Below are positions 55,690-63,914 of a stretch of DNA of 64,000 nt, piece after piece (positions within the stretch are counted from its first letter, which is position 1; each line of letters begins with the position of its first letter). Where the stretch lies: contig JAERTE010000139.1 in assembly GCA_016845145.1 (NCBI GenBank), forward strand, positions 1 through 64,000, given 5' to 3'. The DNA is from Rhodospirillaceae bacterium (GTDB lineage Bacteria > Pseudomonadota > Alphaproteobacteria > Rhodospirillales > Casp-alpha2). The notes under the pieces are model-generated. The model worked only from the letters and a program-made list of their open reading frames with translations, made no database searches and was not told where the DNA came from. The translations under genes and the position numbers were made by a program.

Positions 55690-56310
55690 ATGTTTTGGAA
55701 TACGTCCGAGCCGCATGGCCTGCCCCGAAACCCGTTTAAAAGCTGCGTCATCCCGCGCCCCATCGGCTGGATTTCGACCCTAGCTGCCGACGGCACGCCG
55801 AACCTGGCGCCTTATAGCTTTTTCAATGGCGTCGCCGATGACCCGCCCATGGTGATGTTTTCGTCGGGCGGCGCGGGTGTCGGCACCGACGTCAAAGACA
55901 GCATTTCCAATGTCGAGGCAACGGGGGAATTCGTCTCCGCCATGGTGGGGTTCGATCATCTGGACGCTATGAATGAATCGAGCGCCAGTGTCGCACCCGA
56001 TGTCGATGAATTTGCGCTCGCAGGGCTGGAGATGGAGCCGTCCGAAATGGTTAAGGCGCCGCGTGTCAAAGGTGCGGCCATCAACATGGAGTGCACCTAT
56101 CATGACACCATTCAATTGCCTGCCGGCCAAAACCACCCCGGCAATCGCGTCTGCATCGGTCGTGTTGTCGGGATTCACATTCGCGACGACATCATGAAGG
56201 ACGGATTTATTGATGTCGCGGCCTTCCGGCCTGTGGCACGGCTGGGTTACATGGATTATACTACCGTCGATAATATTTTTACCCTGATGCGCCCCGGCGC
56301 AAAGGGATGA
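55690..56310 (+). CDS. Flavin-reductase-like FMN-binding split-barrel protein
   Basis: 206 residues. Conserved PFKSCVIPRPIGWISTLAAD, GTPNLAPYSFFNGVADDPPM and NVEATGEFVSAMVGFDHLDA place it in the flavin-reductase (DIM6/NTAB) group, which binds FMN and supplies reduced flavin or acts as an oxygen-dependent enzyme. Fourteen bases after the citryl-CoA-lyase-like gene and probably cotranscribed. Confidence 0.9.
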   Translation: MFWNTSEPHGLPRNPFKSCVIPRPIGWISTLAADGTPNLAPYSFFNGVADDPPMVMFSSGGAGVGTDVKDSISNVEATGEFVSAMVGFDHLDAMNESSASVAPDVDEFALAGLEMEPSEMVKAPRVKGAAINMECTYHDTIQLPAGQNHPGNRVCIGRVVGIHIRDDIMKDGFIDVAAFRPVARLGYMDYTTVDNIFTLMRPGAKG

Positions 56311-56344
56311 GTTTTAAACCGTAGGAACTAAAGGGGGCCCCTTT

Positions 56345-56524
56345 ATGAAAAATCTGAAAACATTTGCTTTCGCTCTCGCCGTTGCGGCTTTCGCCGTGGC
56401 GCCGCTGACCGCCTGCTCACCCGAAGTGGGCTCCAAGGAATGGTGCGAGGACCTGAAGAAAAAACCGAAAGGCGATTGGTCCGCCAACGAAGCGGCGGAC
56501 TTCGCGAAAAACTGCGTGCTGTAA
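56345..56524 (+). CDS. Small DUF3012-family lipoprotein (59 residues)
   Basis: ATG at 56345. Residues 1-24 form a lipoprotein signal peptide with lipobox LTAC (Cys24), then SPEVGSKEWCEDLKKKPKGD and WSANEAADFAKNCVL, the DUF3012 pattern with two further conserved cysteines. It should be anchored to a membrane in the envelope. A strong terminator follows 25 bases later. Function of the family is unknown. Confidence 0.8.
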   Translation: MKNLKTFAFALAVAAFAVAPLTACSPEVGSKEWCEDLKKKPKGDWSANEAADFAKNCVL

Positions 56525-56549
56525 AGCTTATGCACTTGGCGTAAAAAAA

Positions 56550-56575
56550 CCCCCGCTTCGGCGGGGGGTTGTTTT
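56550..56575 (+). terminator. Intrinsic terminator after the DUF3012 gene
   Basis: cccccgc (56550-56556), tetraloop ttcg, gcggggg (56561-56567) then ggttgttttt. The stem is extended by flanking A/T pairs and also works for the minus strand (run of A in 56543-56549), so it may stop the PilZ gene transcript too. Confidence 0.85.
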
Positions 56576-56608
56576 TGGCGGTTTTTTCTCGGAATTTCCG
56601 AAAATAAA

Positions 56609-56986
56609 TCAGTCGCTCATGGAAATCTGCTGCGAGACGATCTCGTCGGCGAGGCTGCTGCATTCGTCGTCATCAAGGTCGAACCGCACGGCGAAGCCAT
56701 CGTCCATATGCCGGACGACTTGGCCGCCGAGATAACTCATTTCCTCGATATCCATGTCGATGTAGCGCCCTTCCTCGGGCGGGTCATCTTTGGTCTCGAG
56801 CGCAGAATCCCCGGTCAGAAGTGCACCGCTGCCGGAGATATCGCGTATCTGGCATTTACGGCGGCGTTCTCCGTCGTAAACAGTAACCGCTGCCCGCACA
56901 GACTGACGCGCATAACGTCGGTTCTCGTCATGCTTCGGCGTATCGTCGCTTTCCCCAAACAAGGGTTTGAAATCGTCTTGCGGCAT
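56609..56986 (-). CDS. PilZ-domain protein
   Basis: 125 residues from the ATG ending at 56986, set by GGGGGA just upstream. The c-di-GMP motif pair is ENRRYARQSVRAAV (RxxxR) and RDISGSGALLTG (D/NxSxxG). The rest is a compact beta-barrel with an acidic end. Single-domain PilZ proteins act as c-di-GMP receptors for motility or envelope functions. Lies convergent with the DUF3012 gene and 90 bases from the M20 gene. Confidence 0.85.
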   Translation of the reverse strand: MPQDDFKPLFGESDDTPKHDENRRYARQSVRAAVTVYDGERRRKCQIRDISGSGALLTGDSALETKDDPPEEGRYIDMDIEEMSYLGGQVVRHMDDGFAVRFDLDDDECSSLADEIVSQQISMSD

Positions 56987-57076
56987 GGTCCCCCGACCTT
57001 CAGCCAATACCAGTTTGAATTCCCTGAAATTATACTCCAAATCCGCGGTTCACCAAACCGCGCGTACGAATTGGCG

Positions 57077-58222
57077 TTACGTCAGCGTGCGCAGCAACCC
57101 GTACATGAGCTTGGCGCGCTGCACCAGGGATGAGTAATAGATGAACTCATTGTAGCTGTGCGCGCCATGCCCGTCGGCGCCCAGACCATCGAGTGTCGGG
57201 ATACCGAGCGCGCCGGTGAAGTTGCCGTCGGAGCCGCCGCCGGTTTTCAGATCCTGCAGATCAAACCCGATCTCAGCCGCGATACCTTTGGCGTGTTGGA
57301 ACAAACTCTCGACGCCTTCGAACTTGTCATAGGGTGGACGATCGACTCCACCTTCCACTTCGACCACACAGTCGGGATCGAAGGGCTCAAGATTGTCGAA
57401 AAAATCCAAAATCCTTTGCTGTGCTTCCACATGCGGCACCCGCAGGTCGACCGTCACCTCGCATTCGTGCGGCACAACGTTGGTGGTGGTGCCGCCTGAG
57501 ATGGTGCCGACCGAACAGGTGGTTTCGTTGTCATAGTCGGTGAGTTCCTCCATACGGAGGATTTGGCGGGCCATTTCCTTGATCGCACTGCGGCCATCCA
57601 TGTGGCGCGAACCGGCATGCGACGGGCGCCCTGTGACTTTTACGGTGTACTGTAGCCGACCATTGCGGGCGGTGACGATTTTGCCGCCTTCGCGCGCCGG
57701 TTCGGTGACCAGCACGTATTTGTTCTGCTTCGCCAACTCGACGATCATGTCACGCGAGGTGGGGCTGCCGACTTCTTCCTCGGGCACGTACATGAACGTC
57801 ACCGGCAGCGGCGTTTCTTCGTTGGAACGCACGATGTGGCGCATGGCATAGAACGCGATATGCGCGCCGGCCTTCATGTCATAGATGCCAGGGCCAAATA
57901 CCTTGTCGTCTTCGCGCCGGATTTTCATGCGGTCGTCTTTAGTGCCGATCGGATGCACGGTGTCCAGATGACTGAGCACCAGAATGCCCGGCCCGTCGCC
58001 GCCCCATGGCGTGCGGGCTGTCAGGATATCGCCAAAACCGTCGCGGCCCGGTTTGCGGTTTACGTGCAGGCCCAGCACCGCCAAGCCTTCTTCCACGTGA
58101 TCGACCATATGGTTGACGGCATCGGCATTATGGCTCGGGCTTTCGATATCGACCCAGCGCAGCACGCCTTCGAGAATTTCATCCGCATCGAAATCCGGCG
58201 CGTTTTTGACGTCCTCGCTCAT
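57077..58222 (-). CDS. M20 metallopeptidase, carboxypeptidase G2-like (copy 2)
   Basis: 381 residues from the ATG ending at 58222 with GAGGGGG upstream; a longer frame to 58399 overlaps the next gene. Zinc motifs: LVLSHLDTVHPIGTKDD, FGPGIYDMKAGAHIAFYAM, YVPEEEVGSPTSRDM, VTEPAREGG and C-terminal GHGAHSYNEF. Dimer domain GRPSHAGSRHMDGRSAIKEM. It is the paralogue of the gene at 45166, same length, similar in order throughout. Substrate unknown. Confidence 0.92.
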   Translation of the reverse strand: MSEDVKNAPDFDADEILEGVLRWVDIESPSHNADAVNHMVDHVEEGLAVLGLHVNRKPGRDGFGDILTARTPWGGDGPGILVLSHLDTVHPIGTKDDRMKIRREDDKVFGPGIYDMKAGAHIAFYAMRHIVRSNEETPLPVTFMYVPEEEVGSPTSRDMIVELAKQNKYVLVTEPAREGGKIVTARNGRLQYTVKVTGRPSHAGSRHMDGRSAIKEMARQILRMEELTDYDNETTCSVGTISGGTTTNVVPHECEVTVDLRVPHVEAQQRILDFFDNLEPFDPDCVVEVEGGVDRPPYDKFEGVESLFQHAKGIAAEIGFDLQDLKTGGGSDGNFTGALGIPTLDGLGADGHGAHSYNEFIYYSSLVQRAKLMYGLLRTLT

Positions 58223-58247
58223 AAGTTCCCCCTCGGTTGCAATATGT

Positions 58248-58706
58248 TTATTCCTCGACTTCTGCCGCACCGCGCTTGGGCAACAGAAAATGTACATCTG
58301 CCGTGGCGACCGGGTCGTCCCACGCCGTTTGCCAAGCGCGGACCCGCACATTGGCAACGCGCGCGCCCTGGCGCACGATCTGCCCGCTGGCCAACACATC
58401 TTTCGGCGCCACCGGACGCAGGTAGTTGGCCGAGATATTGACGATTTTGGGTAAATGGTTGCGCCGTACGTGGTGCAGGAGATGCATAAAGGCCGTGTGC
58501 TCCAGCAACGCGCCGATCAGGCCGCCGTGAAAAATATTGGCCGTGTAATTGCCGATGTGATCATCGCGGTAGGGCAGCCGTGCGACCAACATGTCGTCTT
58601 CCCAGTACGATTGCACGCCCATGAAAGTGGCATAAGGCACGAGCCCGACGACTTCCGTCAGCCGTCCTTCGTCACGCAGTTTGGCGATGTCGTCATTCAA
58701 GCTCAT
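58248..58706 (-). CDS. PaaI-type thioesterase (hotdog fold)
   Basis: 152 residues. The hotdog pattern is YTANIFHGGLIGALLEHTAF and NISANYLRPVAPKDVLASGQ; the GG(L)xxxxE-type active-site region is present. Hydrolyses acyl-CoA, often phenylacetyl- or hydroxyphenyl-CoA in catabolic settings. Its ATG overlaps the stop of the next thioesterase gene (ATGA), so the two are coupled. Confidence 0.88.
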   Translation of the reverse strand: MSLNDDIAKLRDEGRLTEVVGLVPYATFMGVQSYWEDDMLVARLPYRDDHIGNYTANIFHGGLIGALLEHTAFMHLLHHVRRNHLPKIVNISANYLRPVAPKDVLASGQIVRQGARVANVRVRAWQTAWDDPVATADVHFLLPKRGAAEVEE

Positions 58707-59203
58707 GACGCATCTCCATCTCTTGTTCCGCCCGTGGTCCCGCCCGTATCCATGCCGATGCCCACCGGCTTCAACATATAGGTGGCGACAAAATTGGCGA
58801 CGGGGTCGTCTTCGTTGCCCTCTTCAAAGGCGGTGCCGCGCGAAAAGGCGACGTTGGGTGTCACCTTGAAACAATGCGCGTCGCCGATCAGGTCTTGGCC
58901 GGGATTGGCGGGGCGCAGGTAATCGAGGCGTAAATCCAGCGTCGCCACCGCGGTTCCCGCCGGTACCTGTGCCAACACGGCTAAGGCGCCGGTCGAGTCC
59001 ATCAATGTCGTCACCAGGCCGCCATGCAACGCGCCGGTATCGGGATTGCCGATGAACCGCGCGTCATACCCGACCCGCATGACGGCTTTTTCCGCATCGG
59101 CGGAAACGGTCCGCAGGCCGATGGCCTGATGATGCGGAGACGTGGCATAGAAATGCAACACGGCCTCCATGTTCGGCGGCGGAAGGGGGCGTTGGTCCGG
59201 CAT
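58703..59203 (-). CDS. PaaI-type thioesterase, second copy
   Basis: 166 residues; start taken as the ATG ending at 59203 (MPDQRPLPPP). Core: GNPDTGALHGGLVTTLMDST and TLDLRLDYLRPANPGQDLIG. A longer frame to 59305 would overlap the divergent GNAT start. Together with the next gene it forms a heterologous pair of hotdog enzymes, as in phenylacetate or hydroxy-acid routes. Confidence 0.85.
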   Translation of the reverse strand: MPDQRPLPPPNMEAVLHFYATSPHHQAIGLRTVSADAEKAVMRVGYDARFIGNPDTGALHGGLVTTLMDSTGALAVLAQVPAGTAVATLDLRLDYLRPANPGQDLIGDAHCFKVTPNVAFSRGTAFEEGNEDDPVANFVATYMLKPVGIGMDTGGTTGGTRDGDAS

Positions 59204-59303
59204 ATTGTCTTTCTTTGGATTGTGTCGGCATTGGGTTTCGTTGAATTCGTCCCTCATATATATATGGCAGGACGCGGCAATAACAGACCCGGGATACCCA
59301 ACC

Positions 59304-59771
59304 ATGAACGCTCCGGACGTCTACGTCATTCGGGTGGCGAAGCGTGACGATGTGGCCGAGGTCGTTGGGCTGTTGGCTGATGACCCGCTTGGCGCAACAC
59401 GGGAAAACACCGACGGCGCAGCGTCGTGTTACCAAGACGCTTTCAGCCGCATCGAGGCTGACCCGAACAACGATGTCATTGTTGCCGAGCGCGACACGGC
59501 CATCGTCGGATGTTTGCAGTTCACCCTCATTCCCAGCCTGACGCGTTCGGGCATCACTCGCGCGCAAATAGAAGGCGTTCGCATTGCGGCGTCCGAGCGC
59601 GGCCAGGGGCTCGGCGGACGGATGATGGCGTGGGCCGAAGCGACGGCGCGAAAAAGCGGGGCGAGGATTATGCAACTGACCACCGACAAAAGCCGCGACG
59701 ATGCACACCGCTTTTATGAAGACCTAGGCTACACCGCCAGCCATGAAGGTATGAAGAAAGAACTGCCTTGA
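59304..59771 (+). CDS. GNAT acetyltransferase
   Basis: 155 residues from the ATG at 59304. Acetyl-CoA motif A is VRIAASERGQGLGGRMMAWA; motif B is AHRFYEDLGYTASHEGMK. N-terminus YVIRVAKRDDVAEVVGLLAD. Substrate unknown. Its stop TGA overlaps the next ATG (TGATG), so it is coupled to the truncated dioxygenase gene. Confidence 0.92.
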   Translation: MNAPDVYVIRVAKRDDVAEVVGLLADDPLGATRENTDGAASCYQDAFSRIEADPNNDVIVAERDTAIVGCLQFTLIPSLTRSGITRAQIEGVRIAASERGQGLGGRMMAWAEATARKSGARIMQLTTDKSRDDAHRFYEDLGYTASHEGMKKELP

Positions 59772-59990
59772 TGGATATTGAGACGCAACCTGGCGTCATG
59801 GGCGCCATTGCCACCGGCATTGATCTTACCAAACCGGTCCCCGATCCGGAGCGTGTGCAATTGAACGCCGCGTTAATGGATTGTCATCTGCTCTGTATCC
59901 GGGGCCAGGACCTGTCGCCGCACCAGTTCGCCGCCGCCGCGCGCCTGTTCGGCACACCGCAGATACAGCTTCTGGACGTCTGTCTGACGT
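59771..59990 (+). pseudogene. TauD/TfdA-like dioxygenase, truncated by an IS
   Basis: The first about 72 codons (MDIETQPGVMGAIATGIDLT, KPVPDPERVQLNAALMDCHL, LCIRGQDLSPHQFAAAARLF) are the N-terminal part of an alpha-ketoglutarate-dependent TauD/TfdA-type enzyme. From about 59985 the sequence becomes that of the insertion element and the frame ends at 60049 with a foreign tail. The His-x-Asp and the C-terminal His are lost. No remaining 3' part is seen beyond the element. Confidence 0.65.
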
Positions 59991-60082
59991 CAGCGCCCTT
60001 GGGACATATTGAGAGGTTTGCACAAGGGGAGATTTCAGGCTCATCGTAGTGACCGAAGGGAACGAGGATGAGGCAGAAATCG

Positions 60083-60448
60083 ATGAGCAAGAAAGACCCG
60101 GCTGAGAAGGTTGTCCGGGATATTCGTCGTAAGACGCGGCGCAAGTATTCAACGGAAGAGAAGATCCGCATTGTCCTTGAAGGGCTGTGTGGCGAGGAGA
60201 GTATTGTTTCGCTGTGCCGTCGCGAGGGCATCGCCGAGAGCCCGTATTACAGTTGGTCGAAGGAATTCCTGGAAGCTGGCAAGAAGCGTCTCGCTGGTGA
60301 TACGGCTCGTCAGGCAACCAGCAATGAGGTGAGATCACTTCGTGCTGAGGCGCGTGATCTGAAGGAGGTGCTGACCGGGCAAATGCTGAAAAACCGGCTT
60401 CTCAAAAAAAAGCATGACCGGGGATGGGGGAGACGACACATGAGGTAA
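60083..60448 (+). pseudogene. IS3-family OrfA, frameshifted at the 3' end
   Basis: MSKKDPAEKVVRDIRRKTRR, KYSTEEKIRIVLEGLCGEES and REGIAESPYYSWSKEFLEAG are OrfA helix-turn-helix sequences with the leucine zipper after them. Just before the stop, an A8 run shifts the frame: with one A fewer the family ending KKSMTGDGGDD would be read. The extra A brings OrfA into the OrfB frame, but both then meet TAA at 60446-60448. Confidence 0.75.
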
Positions 60449-61009
60449 CCTGCATCGGAGAAACTGGAGTTCATCCGCCTGGTCGAGCAGTCCCATCTCG
60501 GTGTCAGACCAACCCTGGAAAGGCTCAGCATTCCGAAGACGATATTTTACCGGCGATGCGATCGTTATCTGGCATTCGGTGAGGCTGGCCTCGAGGATCG
60601 CAACAGCAATCCTGGCCTGGTGTGGAACCGTATCCCGGACGGTGTCCGTGCCGAGATTATCGACCTAACTCTTGAAGAGACAACACTGTCGCCTCGGGAA
60701 CTGGCCGTTAAGTTCACCGACACCAAGGGTTACTTCGTCTCGGAAGCCTCGGCTTACCGGCTACTCAAGTCTCACGACCTGATCACCAGCCCTACCTTTG
60801 TGGTCATCAAGGCGGACGATGAGTTCCGCGACAAGGCACATGTTGTTCACAAGCCGAGGTTGCTCTCGGACAGCGGCTCTTCCTACATCTCTGGCGATCT
60901 GGAAAATCAGATCGATGACTTCGTCGATCATTACAACAACCACCGCTACCACGAGAGCATCGGCAACAGCACTTACAACGAATGCAAGGAGCGGGTCCGT
61001 CCAGCATAA
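60440..61009 (+). pseudogene. IS3-family OrfB (DDE transposase) with nonsense codon and internal deletions
   Basis: Begins ATG-AGG-TAA where relatives read MRYPASEKLE, so codon 3 is a stop. The frame otherwise runs on: PASEKLEFIRLVEQSHLGVR, GYFVSEASAYRLLKSHDLIT, then two in-frame gaps: DDEFRDK joins directly to AHVVHKPRLLSDSG (about 60834), losing the first catalytic Asp and its surroundings, and SGDLE joins NQIDDFVDHYNNHRYHESIG (about 60902), losing the catalytic Glu. The C-terminus is also short. Dead, yet deletions preserve the frame. Confidence 0.7.
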
Positions 61010-61559
61010 CTCCTAACCTATTCAGTTGTCTTCCGTCCCCATGTACACCACCAGCGGCGCTACGGTGAACCGGGCCGTCGAGATTGGGTAAACTGTGGTC
61101 TAAACCATGCCTACGTAACCCGAAATCTTTCCGACCGCTGCTGGGCAGATGGGGCTGTGCGCTCTCCCCGAGGGCACATCACTTCAATTTCGTGAAGTTA
61201 CACTTCGATGTGCTGAGGGTATATATCATCGGTTTCGCCAGCTTGAGAAACCACGACCAATCGATTGGAGATGTCGGCTTCTGGCACACAGAGGAAATCC
61301 ATGAAAGATTGTTTATACTTCCGGAAATTTCGGAAAGCCGGACATCAGATTTACGAGGGTGTCTGTTAACACTGCCGATTTCGGGATGATTTCATCCGAG
61401 CCCGTCGTAATGGGGGGAATTACGTTTCTTGGACACATGGTATAACGGTTATCAGAACAGGAATTTTCATATCTTTTCGGTCGCCGCCTAGTATTACTGC
61501 GATATGCTGTATCTCTCGGGAGTAATTTTTCAGTAGCTGTTAATCACATTTTGCAGTCA

Positions 61560-61743
61560 CAAAGCGTTGGATAGTTGCGCCGAGTGTGTCCACTATGCGT
61601 CCAGGTTGCGCGAAGCATATATGGGAGAACGCCCCAAACCCACAAAGCAAACAGGTTTTCGCACGTCAGACTTCACGTTGTGCCCACGTGAAGCGCCTCT
61701 ATTTAGACTCGCCCCGAAACCTTTTGGTTTCGAGGCTTTTTTT
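61560..61743 (+). ncRNA. Candidate small RNA (hairpin plus intrinsic terminator, no gene)
   Basis: A perfect eight-base stem CTTCACGT-tgtgccc-ACGTGAAG (61671-61693) is followed 20 bases later by the terminator cgaaacc-tttt-ggtttcg (61715-61732) with aggcttttttt. The terminator faces plus-strand transcripts, yet no plus-strand gene precedes it, so a short noncoding transcript starting somewhere after about 61500 would explain it. It is not a recognised 6S, 4.5S, tmRNA or RNase P RNA. The 5' end given is a guess. Confidence 0.3.
61715..61743 (+). terminator. Intrinsic terminator on the plus strand before the EF-G-like gene end
   Basis: Seven-base stem cgaaacc/ggtttcg with loop tttt, then gaggc and seven T. 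It faces away from the EF-G-like gene (minus strand), whose own transcript would be stopped less well, so it serves a plus-strand transcript. Confidence 0.7.
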
Positions 61744-61754
61744 GAAAGGGTTTG

Positions 61755-63773
61755 CTAGCCGTCGTTGCGCGCCTTGATGACCTTGTCGGCGTCCTTGCCG
61801 CTGAACTCCTGCAGGTGGTCGAAAGCCCATTCATAGGTGCCGACGCCTTGCGTCATGGAGCGCAGTTCGATGATCAGGTCGTGCATCTCCGATTGCGGCA
61901 GTTGCACCTTGACCTCGTCCCAGCCCAACCAGCCGTCCTTGGCATCGAAACCGAGTATTTGTCCGCGCCGTCCGCTGACCAGGCGTTGAATGCCTGAAGT
62001 AAACGTGTTGGGGAGTGCGATGGTGACATCAAAAATGGGCTCCAGCAGCACCGGATTGCAGCTTGGCAGACCCTCGCGCATGGCCTGTTGGGCGGCCTTC
62101 TTGAAGGCCATGTCGGAACTGTCTACGGCATGGAATTGCCCGTCCGTGAGCGTCACCGAAACATCGACCACGGGGAAGCCCAGGGGCCCCCGCGCCATGA
62201 ATTCCATAACGCCGTGCTCGACGGCTGGGATGTACTGCTTCGGAACCACGCCGCCGGTGATCGAATCGTCGAATTGGAATCCCGAACCACGCGGTAATGG
62301 TTTGATATCCAAGTGCACATCGCCGAATTCGCCGTGCCCGCCGGATTGCTTCTTGTGCCGGGCATGTTGTGACACCGGTTTGCGGATGGTTTCTTTGTAG
62401 GGCACCTGCGGGCGCTCGGAAACGAGGCCCAAATTGAAGCGGTTGCGAAGTTTGTCGATGGCGATCATCAAGTGCATCTCGCCCTGGCCCCAAAGCAGGA
62501 ACTCGCCGGTATCGGTGTCGGGACCGAACGAAAGCGAAGGATCCTCTTCGACCATTTTCGCCAGCGCGCCGGACAACTTCACGTCATCACCTTGTTTTTC
62601 GGCATGAATGGTCTGGGCGAATAATGGCGACAGGGGGGCAGGCCAATCGGTTGACGCACTGCCGGCTTCGGTCAAGGTCGCGCCGGTGGCGATATCGTCC
62701 ATGCGACCGAGCGAAACAATTTCGCCCGCGCTTGCAGCGCCGACTTTGTCGAGCTTCTGGCCCAGCGCCTTGTTTATGCCGCTGACCCGATTGCCGTTAA
62801 GCGTCATGCCGTCTTTGATTTCTCCAGACAGCACACGGGCGTAGCTGAGCTTGCCGACGTGTTCCAGATGTACGGTCTTGAAAACCTGAGCCGTCGGGCC
62901 GCTGGCCTCCAGGCCGAGGCGATCCATGACGCTGTCGACTTCGGGAGATTCGTGACGCAGCGCCTTCATCAGCCGCGTAACGCCTGAATCTTCCTCTGCT
63001 GATCCAAAAAATACTGGTACGATCAGGTCGTTGCGCAGGTCATTGGTCAGGGTGGCGTAAATCTCGTCAGTCGACGGGATGATGTCTTCCAGCAGGTTTT
63101 CCAGCAAATCGTCATCGAAATCAGCCAGCGATTCCAATAGCTCGGTGCGGGCCAGTTCCTCGTCGTCCTTGGCCACGTCTGGCAGTTCCATAAGTTTGGA
63201 ATGCGCCGCGCCTTCCTGCCATTCGAACGCGCGCTCGCTGACCAAATCGATATGTCCAGATATGCCGTCATTGTCGCGGATGGGTATCTCGCGCAACACC
63301 AAAGGCCGCCCTGAAATATCCTGCAGCGCTTCGAGCGTGGCGCGCACGCTACCTTCCGAGACGTCCATCTTGTTGATGAACAGCATGTGCGGGATATTGT
63401 GTTCTTCCAGGTGCTTCAAGATCGGCGCCACGGTAACCGCCTTGTCCGGGTCTGCCTCGCAAACAACCACGGTGGTATCGGCAATCAAGGTAGCGTTCAG
63501 CCGGTCTTGGCTGAGTTCCACCGATCCGGGGCAATCCAGAAAGGTCCAGGTTTCATCCAGGTATTCGCAGGTGGCGACGTTGATCTCCGTCGACATCTGG
63601 CGTGCCGTGGCTTCACGGTTGGCATCACCGACCATGTTGGCTTCCTTGACGGTCCCTTTGCGCGGGATCGTACCGGCGTGATTAAGGATGCTTTCCAGAA
63701 GCGATGTTTTTCCACTGGTATAGGGGCCGACCAACGCTGCGACCCGGGGACCTGACGGCGTTTTGGTGTTCAT
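61755..63773 (-). CDS. EF-G-like GTPase with atypical G3 motif
   Basis: 672 residues from the ATG ending at 63773, set by GGAGGG upstream. It has the EF-G layout: G1 GPYTSGKTSLLESIL, G3 FLDCPGSVELS, G4 NKMD, domain II, III (GQGEMHLMIAIDKLRNRF), IV (GGHGEFGDVHLDIKPLPRGS) and V. In EF-G the G3 reads DTPGH; here it is DCPGS, so the catalytic His is replaced by Ser. Domain IV lacks the usual long helix tip residues. It is probably a translocation-related paralogue found in alphaproteobacteria, not the housekeeping EF-G. No rpsL-rpsG-tuf neighbours. Confidence 0.88.
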   Translation of the reverse strand: MNTKTPSGPRVAALVGPYTSGKTSLLESILNHAGTIPRKGTVKEANMVGDANREATARQMSTEINVATCEYLDETWTFLDCPGSVELSQDRLNATLIADTTVVVCEADPDKAVTVAPILKHLEEHNIPHMLFINKMDVSEGSVRATLEALQDISGRPLVLREIPIRDNDGISGHIDLVSERAFEWQEGAAHSKLMELPDVAKDDEELARTELLESLADFDDDLLENLLEDIIPSTDEIYATLTNDLRNDLIVPVFFGSAEEDSGVTRLMKALRHESPEVDSVMDRLGLEASGPTAQVFKTVHLEHVGKLSYARVLSGEIKDGMTLNGNRVSGINKALGQKLDKVGAASAGEIVSLGRMDDIATGATLTEAGSASTDWPAPLSPLFAQTIHAEKQGDDVKLSGALAKMVEEDPSLSFGPDTDTGEFLLWGQGEMHLMIAIDKLRNRFNLGLVSERPQVPYKETIRKPVSQHARHKKQSGGHGEFGDVHLDIKPLPRGSGFQFDDSITGGVVPKQYIPAVEHGVMEFMARGPLGFPVVDVSVTLTDGQFHAVDSSDMAFKKAAQQAMREGLPSCNPVLLEPIFDVTIALPNTFTSGIQRLVSGRRGQILGFDAKDGWLGWDEVKVQLPQSEMHDLIIELRSMTQGVGTYEWAFDHLQEFSGKDADKVIKARNDG

Positions 63774-63914
63774 GTAACCCTCCCTCATTCAATGGCTGGC
63801 ATGCGTCGATGACGAGCACGGTGTTTGTTCCTGAAAAGGGTAAAGAAGAGTCCGAATGATGCAAGAAAAATGCAATGGTATTGCGTGAAGTTTGAGCGAT
63901 TCCAAAGCGGGAAG

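Larger units (their letters stand above)
59985..61015 (+). mobile_element. Degenerate IS3-family insertion sequence
   Basis: Contains remnants of orfA (60083-60448) and orfB (60440-61009). Boundaries are approximate because no clear terminal inverted repeats or target duplication could be identified. The element interrupts the dioxygenase gene. Transposase decay (extra base, nonsense codon and internal deletions) means it cannot move by itself. Confidence 0.75.
61016..61754. other. Gene-free stretch beyond the IS, with a candidate small RNA at its end
   Basis: No protein gene is supported from 61016 to the end of the EF-G-like gene. Open frames are short and composition is mixed, with AT-rich patches at 61440-61560. 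The right end holds a conserved-looking hairpin and terminator, listed separately. Possibly eroded former coding DNA, since it follows a decayed IS. Confidence 0.5.

Noticed and set aside
59064-59708. 214-codon minus-strand frame opposite the GNAT gene
   Set aside because: Antisense to both a thioesterase start and a GNAT protein with clear motifs; arginine-rich and without family pattern.
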